Both the position numbers and the translations under genes were made by a program. A stretch of DNA of 64,000 nucleotides, taken from positions 21,694,017 through 21,758,016 of the forward strand of contig NC_065919.1 of the NCBI RefSeq assembly GCF_024586455.1, given 5' to 3'. This DNA comes from Bactrocera neohumeralis (taxonomy: Eukaryota; Arthropoda; Insecta; Diptera; Tephritidae). Within the stretch, counting starts at the first letter, position 1. Each line of letters opens with the position of its first letter. The notes under the pieces are model-generated. The model was not told the DNA's origin, ran no database searches, and saw only the letters and a list, made by a program, of their open reading frames with translations. Below, piece after piece: positions 22,386 through 34,600 of the stretch.

Positions 22386-23800
22386 ATTTCTTCTTCTTCT
22401 TCTTCTTTACTGACGTAGACACCGCTTACGCGATTATCGATTATAGCCGAGTTAACAACAGCGCGCTAGTCGTTTCTTCTTTTCGATATCAATATCATCG
22501 GCATACGCCAGCAGTTGTACACTCTTGTAGAATATGGTACCTTCTCTGTTTAGTTTTGCAGCTCCAATTATTTTCTCCAGAAGTAGGTAAGTACGTAGAA
22601 GTCCCACGAAAGTGAGTCGCCTTGTCTGAAACCTCGTTTGGTATCGAACGGCTCGGAGAGGTCCTTCCTGAATCTGACGGAGCTTTTGGTGTTGCTCAAT
22701 GTCAGTTTACACAGCCGTATTAGTTTTGCGGGGATACCAAACTCAGACATAGCGGCATAAAGGCAGCTCCTTTTTATACTGTCTGTTAGAAATCGGCGAA
22801 GAGGTGGAGTGTGTTGATCCTCTTTTCACAGGTATTTTCTAAGATCCTTTTTGTGGATTGGGCAGAGCACACTTAAATTCCAATTTGGGCATGCTTTCGA
22901 CCATATTTCACAAAGAAGCTGATGCATGCTCCTTATCAATTCTTCGCCGCCGTGTTTGAATAGCTCTGCCAGCAATCCATCGGCCACCGCCGCTTTGTTC
23001 TTATTCAGGCGGGTAATTGCTATTCGAACTTCTTCATGGTCGGGCAATGGAATATCTGCTCCATCGTCATCGATTGGGAAATCGGGTTCAGCTTCTCCTG
23101 GCGGTGTACTTTCACTGCCATTCAGCAGGCTGGAGAAGTGTTCCCTCCATAATTAAAGTATGCTCTGGGCATCGGTGACTAGATCACCTTTGAGGGTTCT
23201 ACAAGAGTATGCTCCGGTCTTGAAACCTTCTGTAAGCCGCCGCATTTTTTCGTTGAATTTTCGAGCATTACCCCTGTCGGCCAGCTAGTCCAGCTCTTCA
23301 TACTCTTGCATTTCGGCCTCTCTCTTTTTCTGTCTATAAATGTATCTCGCTTCCATCTTCAACTCTCGGTATCTATCCCATCCCGCACGTGTTGTGGTCG
23401 ATCGCAACGATGCGAGGTAGACAGTCTGTTTCCTCTCCGCTGCGACACGGCACTCCTCATCGTACCAGCTGTTCTTTTACTTTTTCCGAAAACCAATGGT
23501 TTCGTTTGCAGATGTACGTAAGGAGCTTGAAATGGCGTCCCACAGTTCCCTTATTCCGAGTTGTTGACGAGTGCTCTCAGAGTGCAGGAGTGCAAGCCGA
23601 GTAGAAAATCGTTCGGCTATCTGTTTTGATTGCAGTTTTTCGACGTCGAACCTATCCAGAGGATACTTGGTCAAAGACCGGAGGTCGTGAGCTGCTTGAG
23701 CCATATGTAAAAGAACCGTTTCTGGACATTCCCAAGTGACTGCCGATAACAGAACTTTCCTCACTTGCGTGAAAGAAGACACATGACTCCATCCCCCATG
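22386..23800 (-). mobile_element. RTE-type non-LTR retrotransposon, longest fragment (antisense)
   Basis: From high to low coordinate the minus strand carries: the 5' leader (23,800-23,650); the linker between endonuclease and RT (frame 23,477-23,782: IAERFSTRLALLHSESTRQQ, LGIRELWDAISSSLRTSA); the finger region (22,826-23,047: IAITRLNKNKAAVADGLLAE, LSVLCPIHKKDL); the palm (22,568-22,750: EFGIPAKLIRLCKLTLSNTK, GFRQGDSLSWDF); and the catalytic YADD box in LLAYADDIDI (22,494-22,505). The sequence then jumps to the 3' UTR, which ends in a CTT run (22,386-22,410). Endonuclease and the post-palm tail are deleted, and palm motif A is missing or scrambled around 22,760-22,830. Inactive. Confidence 0.85.
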
Positions 23801-24795
23801 ATCTTAGCGATCTTATAAAGATTGTGAAAATATCTAATTTTAAAGGTCGGGTTTTGTTGTTGCCCTATAAATGAAGAATTTTATTTAATTAGTCGGACAT
23901 TATAGGAGATTTAGCATATCATGGAATTCCGAATTAAGTCAAAATTATTTATGATTATAAATTCTTATTTCGATGGAAGACGAACTTATGACCCAACGCG
24001 TGGTTACAATACATTTAATAGCATTTTTCTTGGACGAAAACATATGGTTATGTGATCGAGGAGAGATCTACGAGTATATGTTAATATAGAAAGTTCGTAG
24101 ATTCTTCTATTCTTTTTCTAAAATTCTGCTTCCAAGCGCTTTCATATACTCTTATTTTCCACTCTTCCAAATAATTTTTTTCATATTTTTTTCTTCTTTT
24201 ATATAAACTGTTATCTGCTGCGCTGCTTCTTCTTCTCTTCGCGCAAGAAACACGCACTTATTTCGCCACTTAAGCGACGTTTTGCTATGTGCGATTAATG
24301 TTGTTGCAGCCGCCACGCGCACAACAACAATTGCATTTACACTAACACAGAAGTTAGCAACTTCATCGTGAGCAAAATTTATTTCAAATATCGATTTTCT
24401 GCTGCGGCCTCCGCAATTTTCCGACCAGCGCGCGCATTCGCATTCGTCTGTCGCTTATCGCGGCTGTCAATCATGTGTCCACATGGCCTGCCGATAGAAC
24501 AACTGTTATTATATTACGACCAGCTGTACGCTGAGCTGCGTGTGCGCATTTTTCTTGCAGCGTGAATTTGTATGCGTTTACGGATTGGCTTCTGCGACAG
24601 TTTACCGATAACGGACCGCAGGCGAATGCATTTTGCGGTACGAATGCGACCAAAAAATAATAACACGCGGTCGTAAAAGTTTATGCAGGTTTGTGTTGCA
24701 AAGAGAGAAATCATTTCTCATATACGGGAGTTAGTCTTTTAGAGCAGCATTTGGTGTCTCTCTAACAGAACTCTTACGATTTTGACGGTTTTTGA
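23801..24795. other. Unique-looking DNA, locally GC-rich; no gene seen
   Basis: AT-rich to about 24,200. From there to 24,680 GC-richer DNA with many CG dinucleotides follows (gccgccacgcgcac, ccagcgcgcgcattcg). Overlapping short frames on both strands there match nothing known. This might be a host regulatory region or untranslated exon. Confidence 0.45.
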
Positions 24796-25880
24796 CTCCA
24801 AGTCCAAAAGTAGTTCATGAGGAGTACTCAACCTTCAGGATGCCAGCCCTTGAAGCGAATTTCAATAGGTTCTGCCGCCTCACTATCGATACTTCTGGTG
24901 CTTTCAACATTTCCTGCAGTCATCTCGATGTCATTTCCAGTACTCCAAAAATATTCCAATTGCTTCCACTGTTGCGATGCATATTTGTGATCTTCCTTCC
25001 CAAGACTTTTGATTGCTGTTTGGTTGTCTACACCATTCATAGCATTCCCATCGACTATCTCATTGCCGTCGATGCCCTTGTGATCTGGCAGCCAGAAGAA
25101 GTGAAGTCCATTGCTGCCACTGCTGCGCTGCGCTAAAGACTTTTGATTGCTGTTTGGTTGTCCACGTAGATAATGACTCTGGAGTTGCTTGCTGATGAGT
25201 TTTGGGCTAACTCCGCGACATTTCCAGTAACAAAGATCTCTGCTTGAAATATGCTGCAGAGGTACTCAGGCTGCCTCATGTCTAACTCTGGGCGTGTTGC
25301 CACACCGCCATTACCTACCGATCTATGCTCGAAGGTTCTATATGTAAATTCTCCTGCAGCCAGTAATCCCCCAGGCGATTTTGCCGCGCAATTTTTAGGA
25401 CGAGATCTATAGATGGTATATTTCGCACTTGTTCAAGAACCGCCTTTGAGATGGGAATAGAGCACCCGTTATATATACCCCACAGAGAGCCTCTGAACCT
25501 ATTTTATTGACTTCCGGTAGGTACATTTCCATACGCCTGTCCACCATAATACTCTGAAGTATAGCAGAATCGGTCTCATAATAGCTATGTCACACTAGTG
25601 GATGAGAGTGTCCCCAGATTGTGTCGAGCTTCTGCCTACATGCATATAACGTACTACTGGCCTTTTTCACTTTCTTTCACATTGTGTTTCCATAGCAGTT
25701 TGCTGTTCAAAACTGCAACAAGGTATTTGTTGCGGTCCTTGAAAGAGAATTGAGTCCCATTTATTGAAGGAAGCCTCCATGAATAGATTTTGTATTTTTT
25801 TGTGAACACTAGGATATTCGTTCTCCCTGGATTCAACCCTAGAAGCCCAAGCCCGCGTGCGTTGCAAGAAAGAAAACTGA
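24796..25880 (-). mobile_element. RNase H-type non-LTR fragment (RT end, RNase H; antisense)
   Basis: The minus strand from 25,870 reads MNPGRTNILVFTKKYKIYSW, INGTQFSFKDRNKYL and LNSKLLWKHNVKESEK, the segment after RT motif C. Post-RT linker follows, then RNase H: LCSIFQAEIFVTGNVAELAQ (near 25,260-25,200), VIIYVDNQTAIKSL (25,136 on) and FWLPDHKGIDGNE (25,100-25,060). VDNQTAIKSL then occurs a second time, in frame, at 25,002-25,028. The open frame 24,828-25,040 continues from it. The RT catalytic box and 5' half are missing. Stops and shifts lie between 25,300 and 25,650. Confidence 0.8.
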
Positions 25881-26800
25881 ACTCTTTCCTTATAAAACGG
25901 GTCGAAGAGAGGTAATGTTAAATACTTCTCTTCCAGAGATAGCTTGATCTAAATTCATTTAAATCATATTTGCATGATAGCATTGCATTTTGTACGAGTG
26001 ATCATTTCTCGTCAAAACTGTCGATTTCCTTTATCCTGTATTTTATTATTTGTTTCTGAATCTGGTACATAGATCACTTCGAAATCAAATACCAACAATT
26101 TTTAGGATTTGGAATGCATATGTGTGGTTTAGATCACACTCGGCTCATTATATCAATCTGCCAAACTGAGAGAAGTATAAAGAACAAGGAAAAAAGCCTA
26201 CTTTCGAAGTCTAAACGCAGTGCTTATTATGTACTTTTTACTTTAGAACGTTCATTAGTTTTAAAAAATAAAGAGAGAAGCACATACTCAACTAAATATT
26301 TATGTGTATCGCAGAGGAATATATATACATATATGACACACTCTGAAGAACTCTGAAGAAGGAGATCAACAAAAACGCAATCGATCGCTACATAAAGTTG
26401 TAATCACCATAAAATCACTCAATTACTTCCTGTTCAATTAATTTTTACAATATCTAGTCTGTATTTGGAATGCATTTTATGCTTTTATAATGGACAGAGG
26501 ATAATGCTTAGCTTGCGTGGCAAAAAATTAAAACTTTAGTTATGCATTTTTATATAAGTTTTTTATGACTGACATCAGACATACTTCGTTTGGAGCGATT
26601 AAATAGTTTTAATTATATAAATTTGTATTCCAGTATATATGTATAATATATGCCTATGTGTGTGCTTACTTTGGCCATAAATCGATGGTAATCAAAAGAA
26701 ATTGAATCACGGGAAAACTGCACTTGTGTGAAACAATATGTAACCCTGCAGGAATAATTTTATATAATATATAATTTTATATATTCTTCCGTTACATAAA
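25881..26800. other. AT-rich DNA, no gene seen
   Basis: No recognised protein or repeat. Short 'atatatacatatatg' runs lie at 26,322-26,335 and 26,630-26,655. Confidence 0.5.
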
Positions 26801-27660
26801 TATTGAAAACGTTTGTTTACAAACGAGTTTAATGCATTTTGCCACTCTTTTCTTCTTAGCTCTTTCAGAGCTCTCACGCCATCCCTCACTAGTTTCGATT
26901 CAGTCATAAGCCGCACTATGTTATTCGGTGTCACTCGTTCCGTTGTCAGTACCTCTCTCCTTTTTATACCGCCGACAGACAAAGGAGATGTGCAGCGCGT
27001 TATCTTCGCTGCTGTCACAGAAGGAACAATTCGTTCTGTCGTGAAAGCCGTATTTGTAGAGATACTCTCTAAAACACCCTTGCTCCGTGAAAAACTGCGT
27101 CAGGTAGAATTCTGTTTCTCTATATTTCCTACCTCATCATGCTTGTACACTTTTAATTAGCATGTGGATCCATCACCCCGTTGTAGCAGTATCCCAGCGG
27201 TGTTGTCATTCATTGCTCCTAAACCGTTAATCGTCTGCCCAGTTTTGTATCGTATGCTCTTTTGCACTCCATGGCCATTATGTCTGGTGACATGATGCCC
27301 ACTATAATTCCAACCGCTTCGTCCCCATATAGGCGCCGCGTACATCTCAATTGATTGGCTCACCGTGGCCAATAGGGCTCGCCTAGTTTGGTCCACCAAC
27401 GTTTGGCCATTGCTCTTCTAACAAAAGTAAATTTTTCATACCTTTTCGATGTTCGTACCTATATATCAATTCCTCGGTACCCGACGATCTGTGCGTGCTT
27501 CGGGAGTGGGAGACCAGTACCCATTTGTGCAATACGTTCCACAATAATGGCCCACGCACAGAACCGTGTGGAACTCCGCCCGTTACCGCATATTTCCTTT
27601 GTCCGTCATCCATATCAAAAAGTTAAAGCCGATCTTACAGGTAGTTGGATATAATCTTAG
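26800..27660 (-). mobile_element. R1-type non-LTR retrotransposon fragment (antisense)
   Basis: The minus strand carries RT motif B as DGQRKYAVTGGVPHGSVRGP and LLWN (27,535-27,612), then after a deletion ALLATVSQSIEMYAAPIWG (near 27,350-27,310) from the region beyond the palm. The C-terminal zinc-knuckle part follows, C-SFCDSSEDNALHISFVC (near 27,040-26,985), and ERVTPNNIVRLMTESKL (26,940-26,880). The C-X2-C-X8-H-X5-C spacing is typical of R1-type tails. The catalytic YxDD box is not present. Its wording differs from the TAACC-tailed family next to it (27,725-28,672), so two different non-LTR elements lie side by side in the same orientation. Confidence 0.8.
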
Positions 27661-27724
27661 CCAGGTAAGTGGTGGTTTCGTCATGTTATAGTGCACTTAT
27701 GATATGTCAAACGTAAATTTGCGC

Positions 27725-28672
27725 AGTCTTCCACGTATAGCGACGAAGCGTTGTAAGCTTATAACGAATTTATTAAAACATTTTTCAAATCGGTTAATCG
27801 AAGGTGTGTCAACCGACATATTTCAATCTCAGTCTGGCAAAAGTCGAACAATAGAAGAAGAAGTGACAAGATGTTTCCACCTGGCCTTCCTCCATGAGGC
27901 ATAGCCATACAGCGCGACCGACAGAATATTTTGCCGCATCACGTGTGAACCTATTGGACAATGTCACTCGGAATACATACAATTGCGGCAATATTGACTT
28001 TGCTAAGAGCCAGTAGTTCGGAGAACCTCTTATGGTTAACTCTGGGCCAGAAAAACCTCACACTTGTTCTGGTTGGTAATCATTGCCCACAAATCCCTCG
28101 CAGGTATGTGAGTTGAGAAGGAACCGTCAGGGGAAGACTTGTAATCGAAGCAGTAAAGTATTTCAATGAGTTTCTGCTCGGGGCTCCTCATATACGCAGC
28201 TTTCCTAAGTCTAATGCTTGTCTTTGCTGCCAAACACCTCACTACACCTTTTCCAAATTGCTCCTCTATAGGAATATAAGACGACCGATGCCTTCCTCAC
28301 TCTCTCCTCGATGTTTGCCTTCCATGAGAGCTTACTCTCAAGGATAAGCCACAAGTACTTCACGCTGTCCACTGGTTGAAGAATAGAGCCTCACAACGAA
28401 GAGTGAGTAAAAATGGCGATTTGTTACTACTAGTAAATGAAAATAGCTCTGTTTTATTTGGATATATGGCTAATAAATTTCTCTCTGTCCACTTGCTAAC
28501 CACATTTAGATATCTTTGTGTTAGATCGTAAACGGTGTTCAGGAAATTTCCTTTTACCACAAGAGCTACATCGTCTGCGCAGGCAACCACCTGACAGCCT
28601 CGTTCCTCAAATTCTGTCAAAATGTTGTTTACCATTGGGATCCAGAGCGAAAGAGAAGAAGACGTCATCTTG
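27725..28672 (-). mobile_element. RNase H-type non-LTR fragment with intact ADD box (antisense)
   Basis: The frame 28,360-28,668 reads VACADDVALVVKGNFLNTVY, DLTQRYLNVVSKWTERN and NKTELFSFTSS, giving RT motif C as CADD (ADD codons at 28,570-28,578). A frame further down (28,036-28,242) gives AAKTSIRLRKAAYMRSPEQK. The C-terminal Cys/His tail is at 27,809-27,991 (CLMEEGQVETSCHFFFYCST, FARLRLKY). The RNase H domain is deleted between about 28,040 and 27,990. Same family as 30,560-31,600 and 36,420-38,325. Confidence 0.8.
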
Positions 28673-29418
28673 CGTTAAGATTTAACAGAAATTGATAATA
28701 TTTTGGAGAAAAGTTACTGAATCACATTTCTTCGCAACAGCTTATTCAAATTTTTCCTGCAGGGCAACTTCTTACATACATATGTATGTAATTACATACA
28801 CACGTAAAGTGTTTGGGTGGTCGTATCTCATGCAAGTGGCAATCCATTTCTACACTTCTTCCGTTATCCGCCTTTCATTCGCTTGCGTGCTGTGACCGGC
28901 GCTGCAGCTGGCTTCTTATCTCTCCAATTTGTTTGTTTATCTCACATAAATTACATATTTTATATGGATTGATATTGCCGCGTTGTTGTTTTATTAGAAA
29001 TCTTAGTGACAATATTAATCATTACGTAAAACTAACGGCGTAGACGCTTTAAGTGACAGTCACAAAGCGCATTTAGTGCCATTGAATGATCGTGCCATCA
29101 GCGGCAAGCTCAGATTTTTCTCGACTTGATGCGACTTTGAGGAAAAATGTATGCGCATGAGTCAGCTGGTGGCGGATTTGATTGATAAGGATTAGCGTGC
29201 TATTAGCTGGACGTAATGACCGTCATACAGTGACTTCGATATATTAGTATGTGCATTGCGACTATTTTGTTTTGATGGAAATTGATATAATTTTAAACCA
29301 ACAGTGTTTGCTATTAAGACTAATTTACTTTTTATAATGTTTTAACTAGTATTCAAATATTGTAATCAAACAATGGTAGAGTCTTAGTCAAAATCTAATG
29401 CTTTTGAATTCAATATAC
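28673..29418. other. Unique-looking DNA, no gene seen
   Basis: It contains the perfect palindrome TACATACATATGTATGTA near 28,775-28,792. No known protein or repeat otherwise. Confidence 0.5.
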
Positions 29419-29545
29419 AACAAGAAAAAATGTTAACTTCGGTTGCTCCCTTCACAAATATAAAATATACCTTACAAGAATTTTGATCTGCCGCTTTTTA
29501 TGACAGCTACTTGTATATGTTAGATTGTTCCAATCAGAATAACTT
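29419..29545 (+). repeat. Hairpin-ended repeat HE-1, 5' end fragment
   Basis: 'caacaagaaaaaatgttaacttcggttgc' followed by 'cttcacaaatataaaatataccttacaag' matches the HE-1 start. The copy runs into the mariner remnant at about 29,546. Only the first ~130 bp is present. Confidence 0.7.
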
Positions 29546-30430
29546 CTTGACGCCTTCATAGACCACATCCAGCAAGCAGTTGAGAAAATATAGCAGCCAT
29601 AGTTGAGAATGTACACGAAGACCGTGGAAAGTCGATTTGGAGCTCTTCGCATCAACTCGGACTGGCGTATGGAACGACTTGGCGCATTTTAAGTCAAGAT
29701 CTTAAATTGAAATCGTACAAAATACAACTGAAAGCGTTCGACCTTTCCAAGCGTCAGCGCTTCGCTCTATGAGCTCCTAAAAAGTTCCAAGAAGATGCGA
29801 CGTTTTCGAGCCAAATTTGGTCAGCGATGAAGCTCATTTCTGGCTTAATTGGTATGTAAATAAGCAAAGTTACCGCATTTAGGACGGAGAGAAACCTGAA
29901 CAGAATCAAGAGCTTCCATTTCATTAAAAAAAAAACAACGGTTTGGTGTGGTTTGCGGGCCGGTGGAATCATTGGTCCATATTTTTCCAAGAATGATGCC
30001 GGTGAGAACGAAACAGTCAATGGCGACCGTTATCGTGCTGTGATAGTCGACTAAATGCCAGGAATTGAGGCTTGTGATCTCGGCGACATTTGGTTACAAC
30101 AAGACGGCGGCTCTTCCCACACATCGCATCAGTCAATGAATTTATGTAGAGAAAACTTCGATGAGCAAATAATTTCACGTTTTGGGCCTATCGATTGACC
30201 ACGAAGATCGTGTAATATCACACCGTTAGACTTTTTCCTTCAGTGTATATAAAGTCTAAAGTCTATGCGGACAATCCCGCTTCGATACAGGCCTTGGAGG
30301 AAAACATCACGTGCGTCATTCGTCAGTTACCAGTCGAAATGATCGAAAGAGTCATCGAAAGTTGGTTTCAACGGGTGGACCATCTGAGACGTAGCCACAT
30401 TCTTTCGAATGATAGTAAACATTCCCAAAT
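29546..30430 (+). mobile_element. Mariner-type transposase remnant, rosa-like DD41D, catalytic triad retained
   Basis: The plus strand in shifting frames reads AAIVENVHEDRGKSIW and LGLAYGTTWRILSQDLKLKS (29,595-29,725), then VSDEAHFW with the first Asp (near 29,826), VWCGLRAGGIIGPYFSKNDA (near 29,945-30,000), IWLQQDGGSSHTS with the second Asp at 30,103-30,105, and TPLDFFLQC with the third at 30,229-30,231. The last two sites are 41 codons apart. The C-terminal part SKVYADNP...IQALEENITCVIRQLPVEMI occupies 30,243-30,400. Stops (e.g. VD*MPGIE, ID*PRRS) and several frameshifts make it inactive, although all three Asp codons survive. Confidence 0.8.
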
Positions 30431-30559
30431 AAATTTGAAGTTTCTGCGTTTTTTTCTTTACAAAAGTAGAGAACCTCGAAATCGATCACCCTTTAATTTA
30501 ATGTTAGTTCTGCTATGTTACCTTGTTCAGCGAAGGTAAACCAGCCGAGATGTTACATA

Positions 30560-31600
30560 CTCAGGCCTGTAAGGATTTGAAGAGGGAGCGCTTGGATGTT
30601 ATTACCTCACCCTCCTCCACACGACTTCGACAGTTTGCGTCCGCTAAGATTTTTAGCCTTATCGTATGAATGCCTATTGAACAAAGTCCAGTAAGTACCT
30701 CTACTATTGCGGCTAGATGCTTTGGTAAAAGTAAATAATTCATCTCCTACGTTGTACTTCAGGCAAACAGTATTTTGTAGTCACATATTAGCGGATAGTC
30801 GACCAGCGTTTGCTAAGTGCACGCTAGTTCAATTGATCTAATGCTAGAACTCAATATGTCAGTGGAGATCTAACTCCTTCCCATTCCAATGTGAGCGGAG
30901 CAAGGGCGTCCTCTCTAGCGAGCTCTTCGGCTTTGCAGTTGTCAGCGATCGAAGTAGCTTGATGGCATTTCTAATGAGGACGGACATTCCTTGACTTGAG
31001 CGAAAATTAGCGAGCCCAGCGGCTGTATTGCCTCTCTGCAGTCCGAATGAATGTTCACTTTCTTGAAAAAGGCTGCACTTTGTCACAGTAGAAGTTGAAG
31101 ACACTTCTGCCTGAAAAACAATAAAGTGGCCTGGTAGCCTAAAGATAAGAGTGATGAAAAGCTCTTTTCAGAATACACCTCCTCCAACCATCCCCCCTAG
31201 CTTCGACAAATCCGTAAAAAAGCTCACTTCTCGTTGGTATGTGAGCAGAGCCAATCATGAGTAGCCTTTGGGCTTCAGTGATCCAAATTTTCTGGAATGC
31301 AGTTAAAGGAAGAGAGAGTTTAGGCGTGGCCTTGTTCGGACCCCTTCATATGTCCAGCTTCTCTGAGCCTTAAAGAATTCTTTGTAGTAATGGCGTTAAA
31401 TACTATTGTCCTTCTTCAGACTATTACACCGCAGAATATTATTGGCTTGACTACGGTTTCGTAGATCTCAAAACTATCTTCGGTGAGAGTCCCACATTTT
31501 TTTATAGCTCCTCTACAGCAATATAAGTCAACCAATGCTTTTCTTGCGCTCACCTCAAACTCAATGAACTCCTAACTAGAAGAATATTTTGAATTAAAGC
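30560..31600 (-). mobile_element. RNase H-type non-LTR fragment without RT (antisense)
   Basis: From high to low: ARKALVDLYCCRGAIKKCG and YETVVKPIIFCGVIV (31,560-31,430), post-RT linker (NSLRLREAGHMKGSEQ, near 31,370-31,330), an RNase H part (SSQGMSVLIRNAIKLLRSLT near 31,000-30,925), and a C-terminal tail frame 30,561-30,743 (KHLAAIVEVLTGLCSIGIHT, ANCRSRVEEGEVITSKR). In the RNase H strand the usual YSDSQ acidic motif is replaced by IRN. The RT domain is missing. Same family as 27,725-28,672, in the same orientation. Confidence 0.75.
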
Positions 31601-34600
31601 CATATCAGACCTAGGTCAATTATATTTTCAGTTGCTGTAAATATCTCCAGTTAATTCGTCAAATGAATCATTGCTGTTGATGAAACTCGGATTTATGGTA
31701 ATGTGAGTCAAAATAAACTAACAAACTAGCGAATGGTGTTCCAAAATTAGATCGGAAATCGAGAAACAAAATGCGCTGAAGACACAAAAGGCTCGGCTGG
31801 GATGGAGGTTTCTAAGATGTCTTTGGAAAGTTTGATGAAGTATGTTTGCATTTACTCAAAAGGAGTCTCCTTTATCGGCGACAATAAAGTTTTCTTCCAA
31901 AATATGTGAAAATGTCAGTATTTCATCAGTCCGGATCAAATTTGATCATATGGTTTTGACATCGGTTCAACTTTCAAGACTCGAAATACATGAAAACCAA
32001 CAAAAAACCGAGTTTTTAAAATTGTCTGGTTTTTTTGTGAATTTTCCAAGTAGACAAGTTTGAATTTTGCAAATTACCAAACGTGTGGCATCCTCGTGTG
32101 GCACACTGTGCCATAATTGTTTGTCTGCTGGTGGCATGTATAACAAATGACTGTTGTTGCTTTATTGTGACCGTTGCCTCATGCCGAGCAAATGATTACA
32201 TTATTAAGAAGAAAAATTAACATGCATGCGATATAAAATACAACAACAAACATGCATATGCGAATATGTGAGTGAGTATATGTTGTGTGTGTGAGTAGTT
32301 AGAGGCTGCGCGTCAAAGACAAGGCAAACAAATCAAAATAAGCAACAACACATGAAAACAATTTTCTAACAAATACGTGTAAAGATTGTGATAACAACAA
32401 CAAACGCAACAACAACAAGCAGTTGCTTGCGAAAAATTGAGATTAATTATGATTAATTAAATAAAATCGAGAGAAAATGCATGCATTGGCTGCAAGTGCA
32501 CAGTTAGCGCTGTTGTTGTTGTTAAAATTACAACAATACGTAAACATATATGCAGGCACAAATGTGTGTGTGTGTGTGCTTGCGGCGTCTTGCTAAGCAA
32601 ATGTAACTTTGTTAGCGCTGACGATAAAGTTGTACTCAACAGTGTGGCAATAAAAGTGCAGCAACAACAACAACCACAAAAGCCAAAACACAACAACAAT
32701 AGCTAAGCATCTAACAAATTTTCAGTTGTTGCCTGCTGTTGGGAGAAAACCAAAGCAGCAACACAATCACGGTGAAGGTGTATTGTGAAGCAGGTGTTGC
32801 ATGCACGCCGGTGGCATGCCACACTGCCAGTGCGCAATTGTGGTGTCTGCAGTATATGTATGTACATAAGCCTGCTTGCCTTTAGGCATTTAGCTCCCTC
32901 TCACATGAAATTCGTGTAATGGGCTTTTTCAGTTTTATTCGCTTTGCAAGCGCCTGCGCGCGGCTGTAACTACCATATGCTTGCCGGTATATAAGTGTGT
33001 GTGTGTGTGTCTAGTTCTACTGGCACATAGTTTACACAACGCTGGCGGCATAGCGCGCGCTCGCGCTACCTCGCGCCGGTGCATACCCGCCAATTGCCAC
33101 ACCATTAGCCACGCCGCCGCAGCAATGCGCTTCGAGCGTCACTCAGTCAGGGTCGCAGCGCCATCATCAAAAGCTATTAGCAACAACACCAAGAACAATT
33201 GCCGATAGACGTCAGACGTTAGGCGCTCTATGTACGCGATGGCTATGTATGTAGTTGGCGTATGGCTGGTAAGCGCACAGCCTGTTGATAGTCTACCTTG
33301 CTGCGCAGCGCCTTCTAATCGCATTGCCGCGCGCTGCTAGCACACGGCGCTGCCGCTTTATTTGTTTATGTCGCTTTGCGCCACACAGCTGGCTATCGCG
33401 CCGACTGGTTGGTTAGTTGCCGCCGTTCGCCTTGCGGCAGGTTCCCGGGGTCACGTTTTTAGCACGCGGCCAAACGGAATGGAAAATCCGAAGAAGCCAT
33501 GAAATAATCCCGCAAGAAAGCCATGCAAAAAGCGCAATTTTATTTGACGTGCATGTGGAGCGCGCGCGTTGTAGCGTCGTCGGCTGTGGGCGCGCGCGGT
33601 GCGTGGTATTGGCGCGAAGGCGCACTGCCGCAGTGCCTATTTTGGCTTTAGTTACTTAGCATCTGCTGCACGGCCAACTCGCGTGTGCGCATCATGCAAG
33701 AACTGCTTGTCTCCACCACATCTTCCCTACCGCTTCACGTTGTAAGCACACTTTGTTGATATTGCTGCCGCTGTTGATGGCGCAGACGCTGATGCATAGT
33801 CAATGCCGAAATGCAGTGAAGACACCCACAAAAACGTTTGCCTTCTACCGCGCGGCGCCGGAGGCACGCGCGTGCATGCACAACTGCCGTTGCATGGTTC
33901 GTGCTTGTTATGCGTTCCGCGCGCCAACTGTTGGTCAGCCAAAATTGTGGTGGTACGGGGTTAGTTGGTTTATAATTTTTTTGCGCCGACTCTTTGGCTT
34001 CTCTGACCAATAACGCGCGACCTTAGAATATAAATAAATAATTTGGCGTGAAACGGAAGCTGCTTGCAATTTGCATGCCTCCCTCTGCCTTTCACCAACC
34101 GCTTGCGTCAAAGCCGTTGCTTCTGCCAACGTCACTCAAATGCTGTTGTTGCTTTAAATTAGAGTTGCACAGCGCCTGTGTTGTTTTTTGCGTGTATGGT
34201 ATATGTGTGTGTATGAAACAAGAAAATTGGCAGTTAACACAGATAAATGAAATTAGTTTCAGAAAATTGCAATCATTTTGTGGCGTCCGGCAGCAATGTC
34301 GGCAAATGCGTTTCCTATACGCCGAAAAATTGTAATGTGTGGTAAAAGATAATGATAGATTGTATAAGTAGAAAATTATTTGTTGTTTCTGGGCTTTATT
34401 TCAATTGTGGAAAATTTAACTGAGAAGTACTGCAGTTGTGATTTTTCTCATGGATAGTTTCTTGAATGAGCAACTTTCTCAATCAGATTCGGCAGTTCAA
34501 ACCTTAGCTAGATACCAGGCTGAACACGTTCTCTAATTCATGATATGCGGCTGATAGATTCCCTGCGTAAAATTTTCGTGTAAGAAATTCCCTTAAACAT

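Noticed and set aside
33413..34013. Several overlapping open frames on both strands
   Set aside because: GC-rich DNA has few stop codons. None of the translations resembles a known protein and both strands are equally open.
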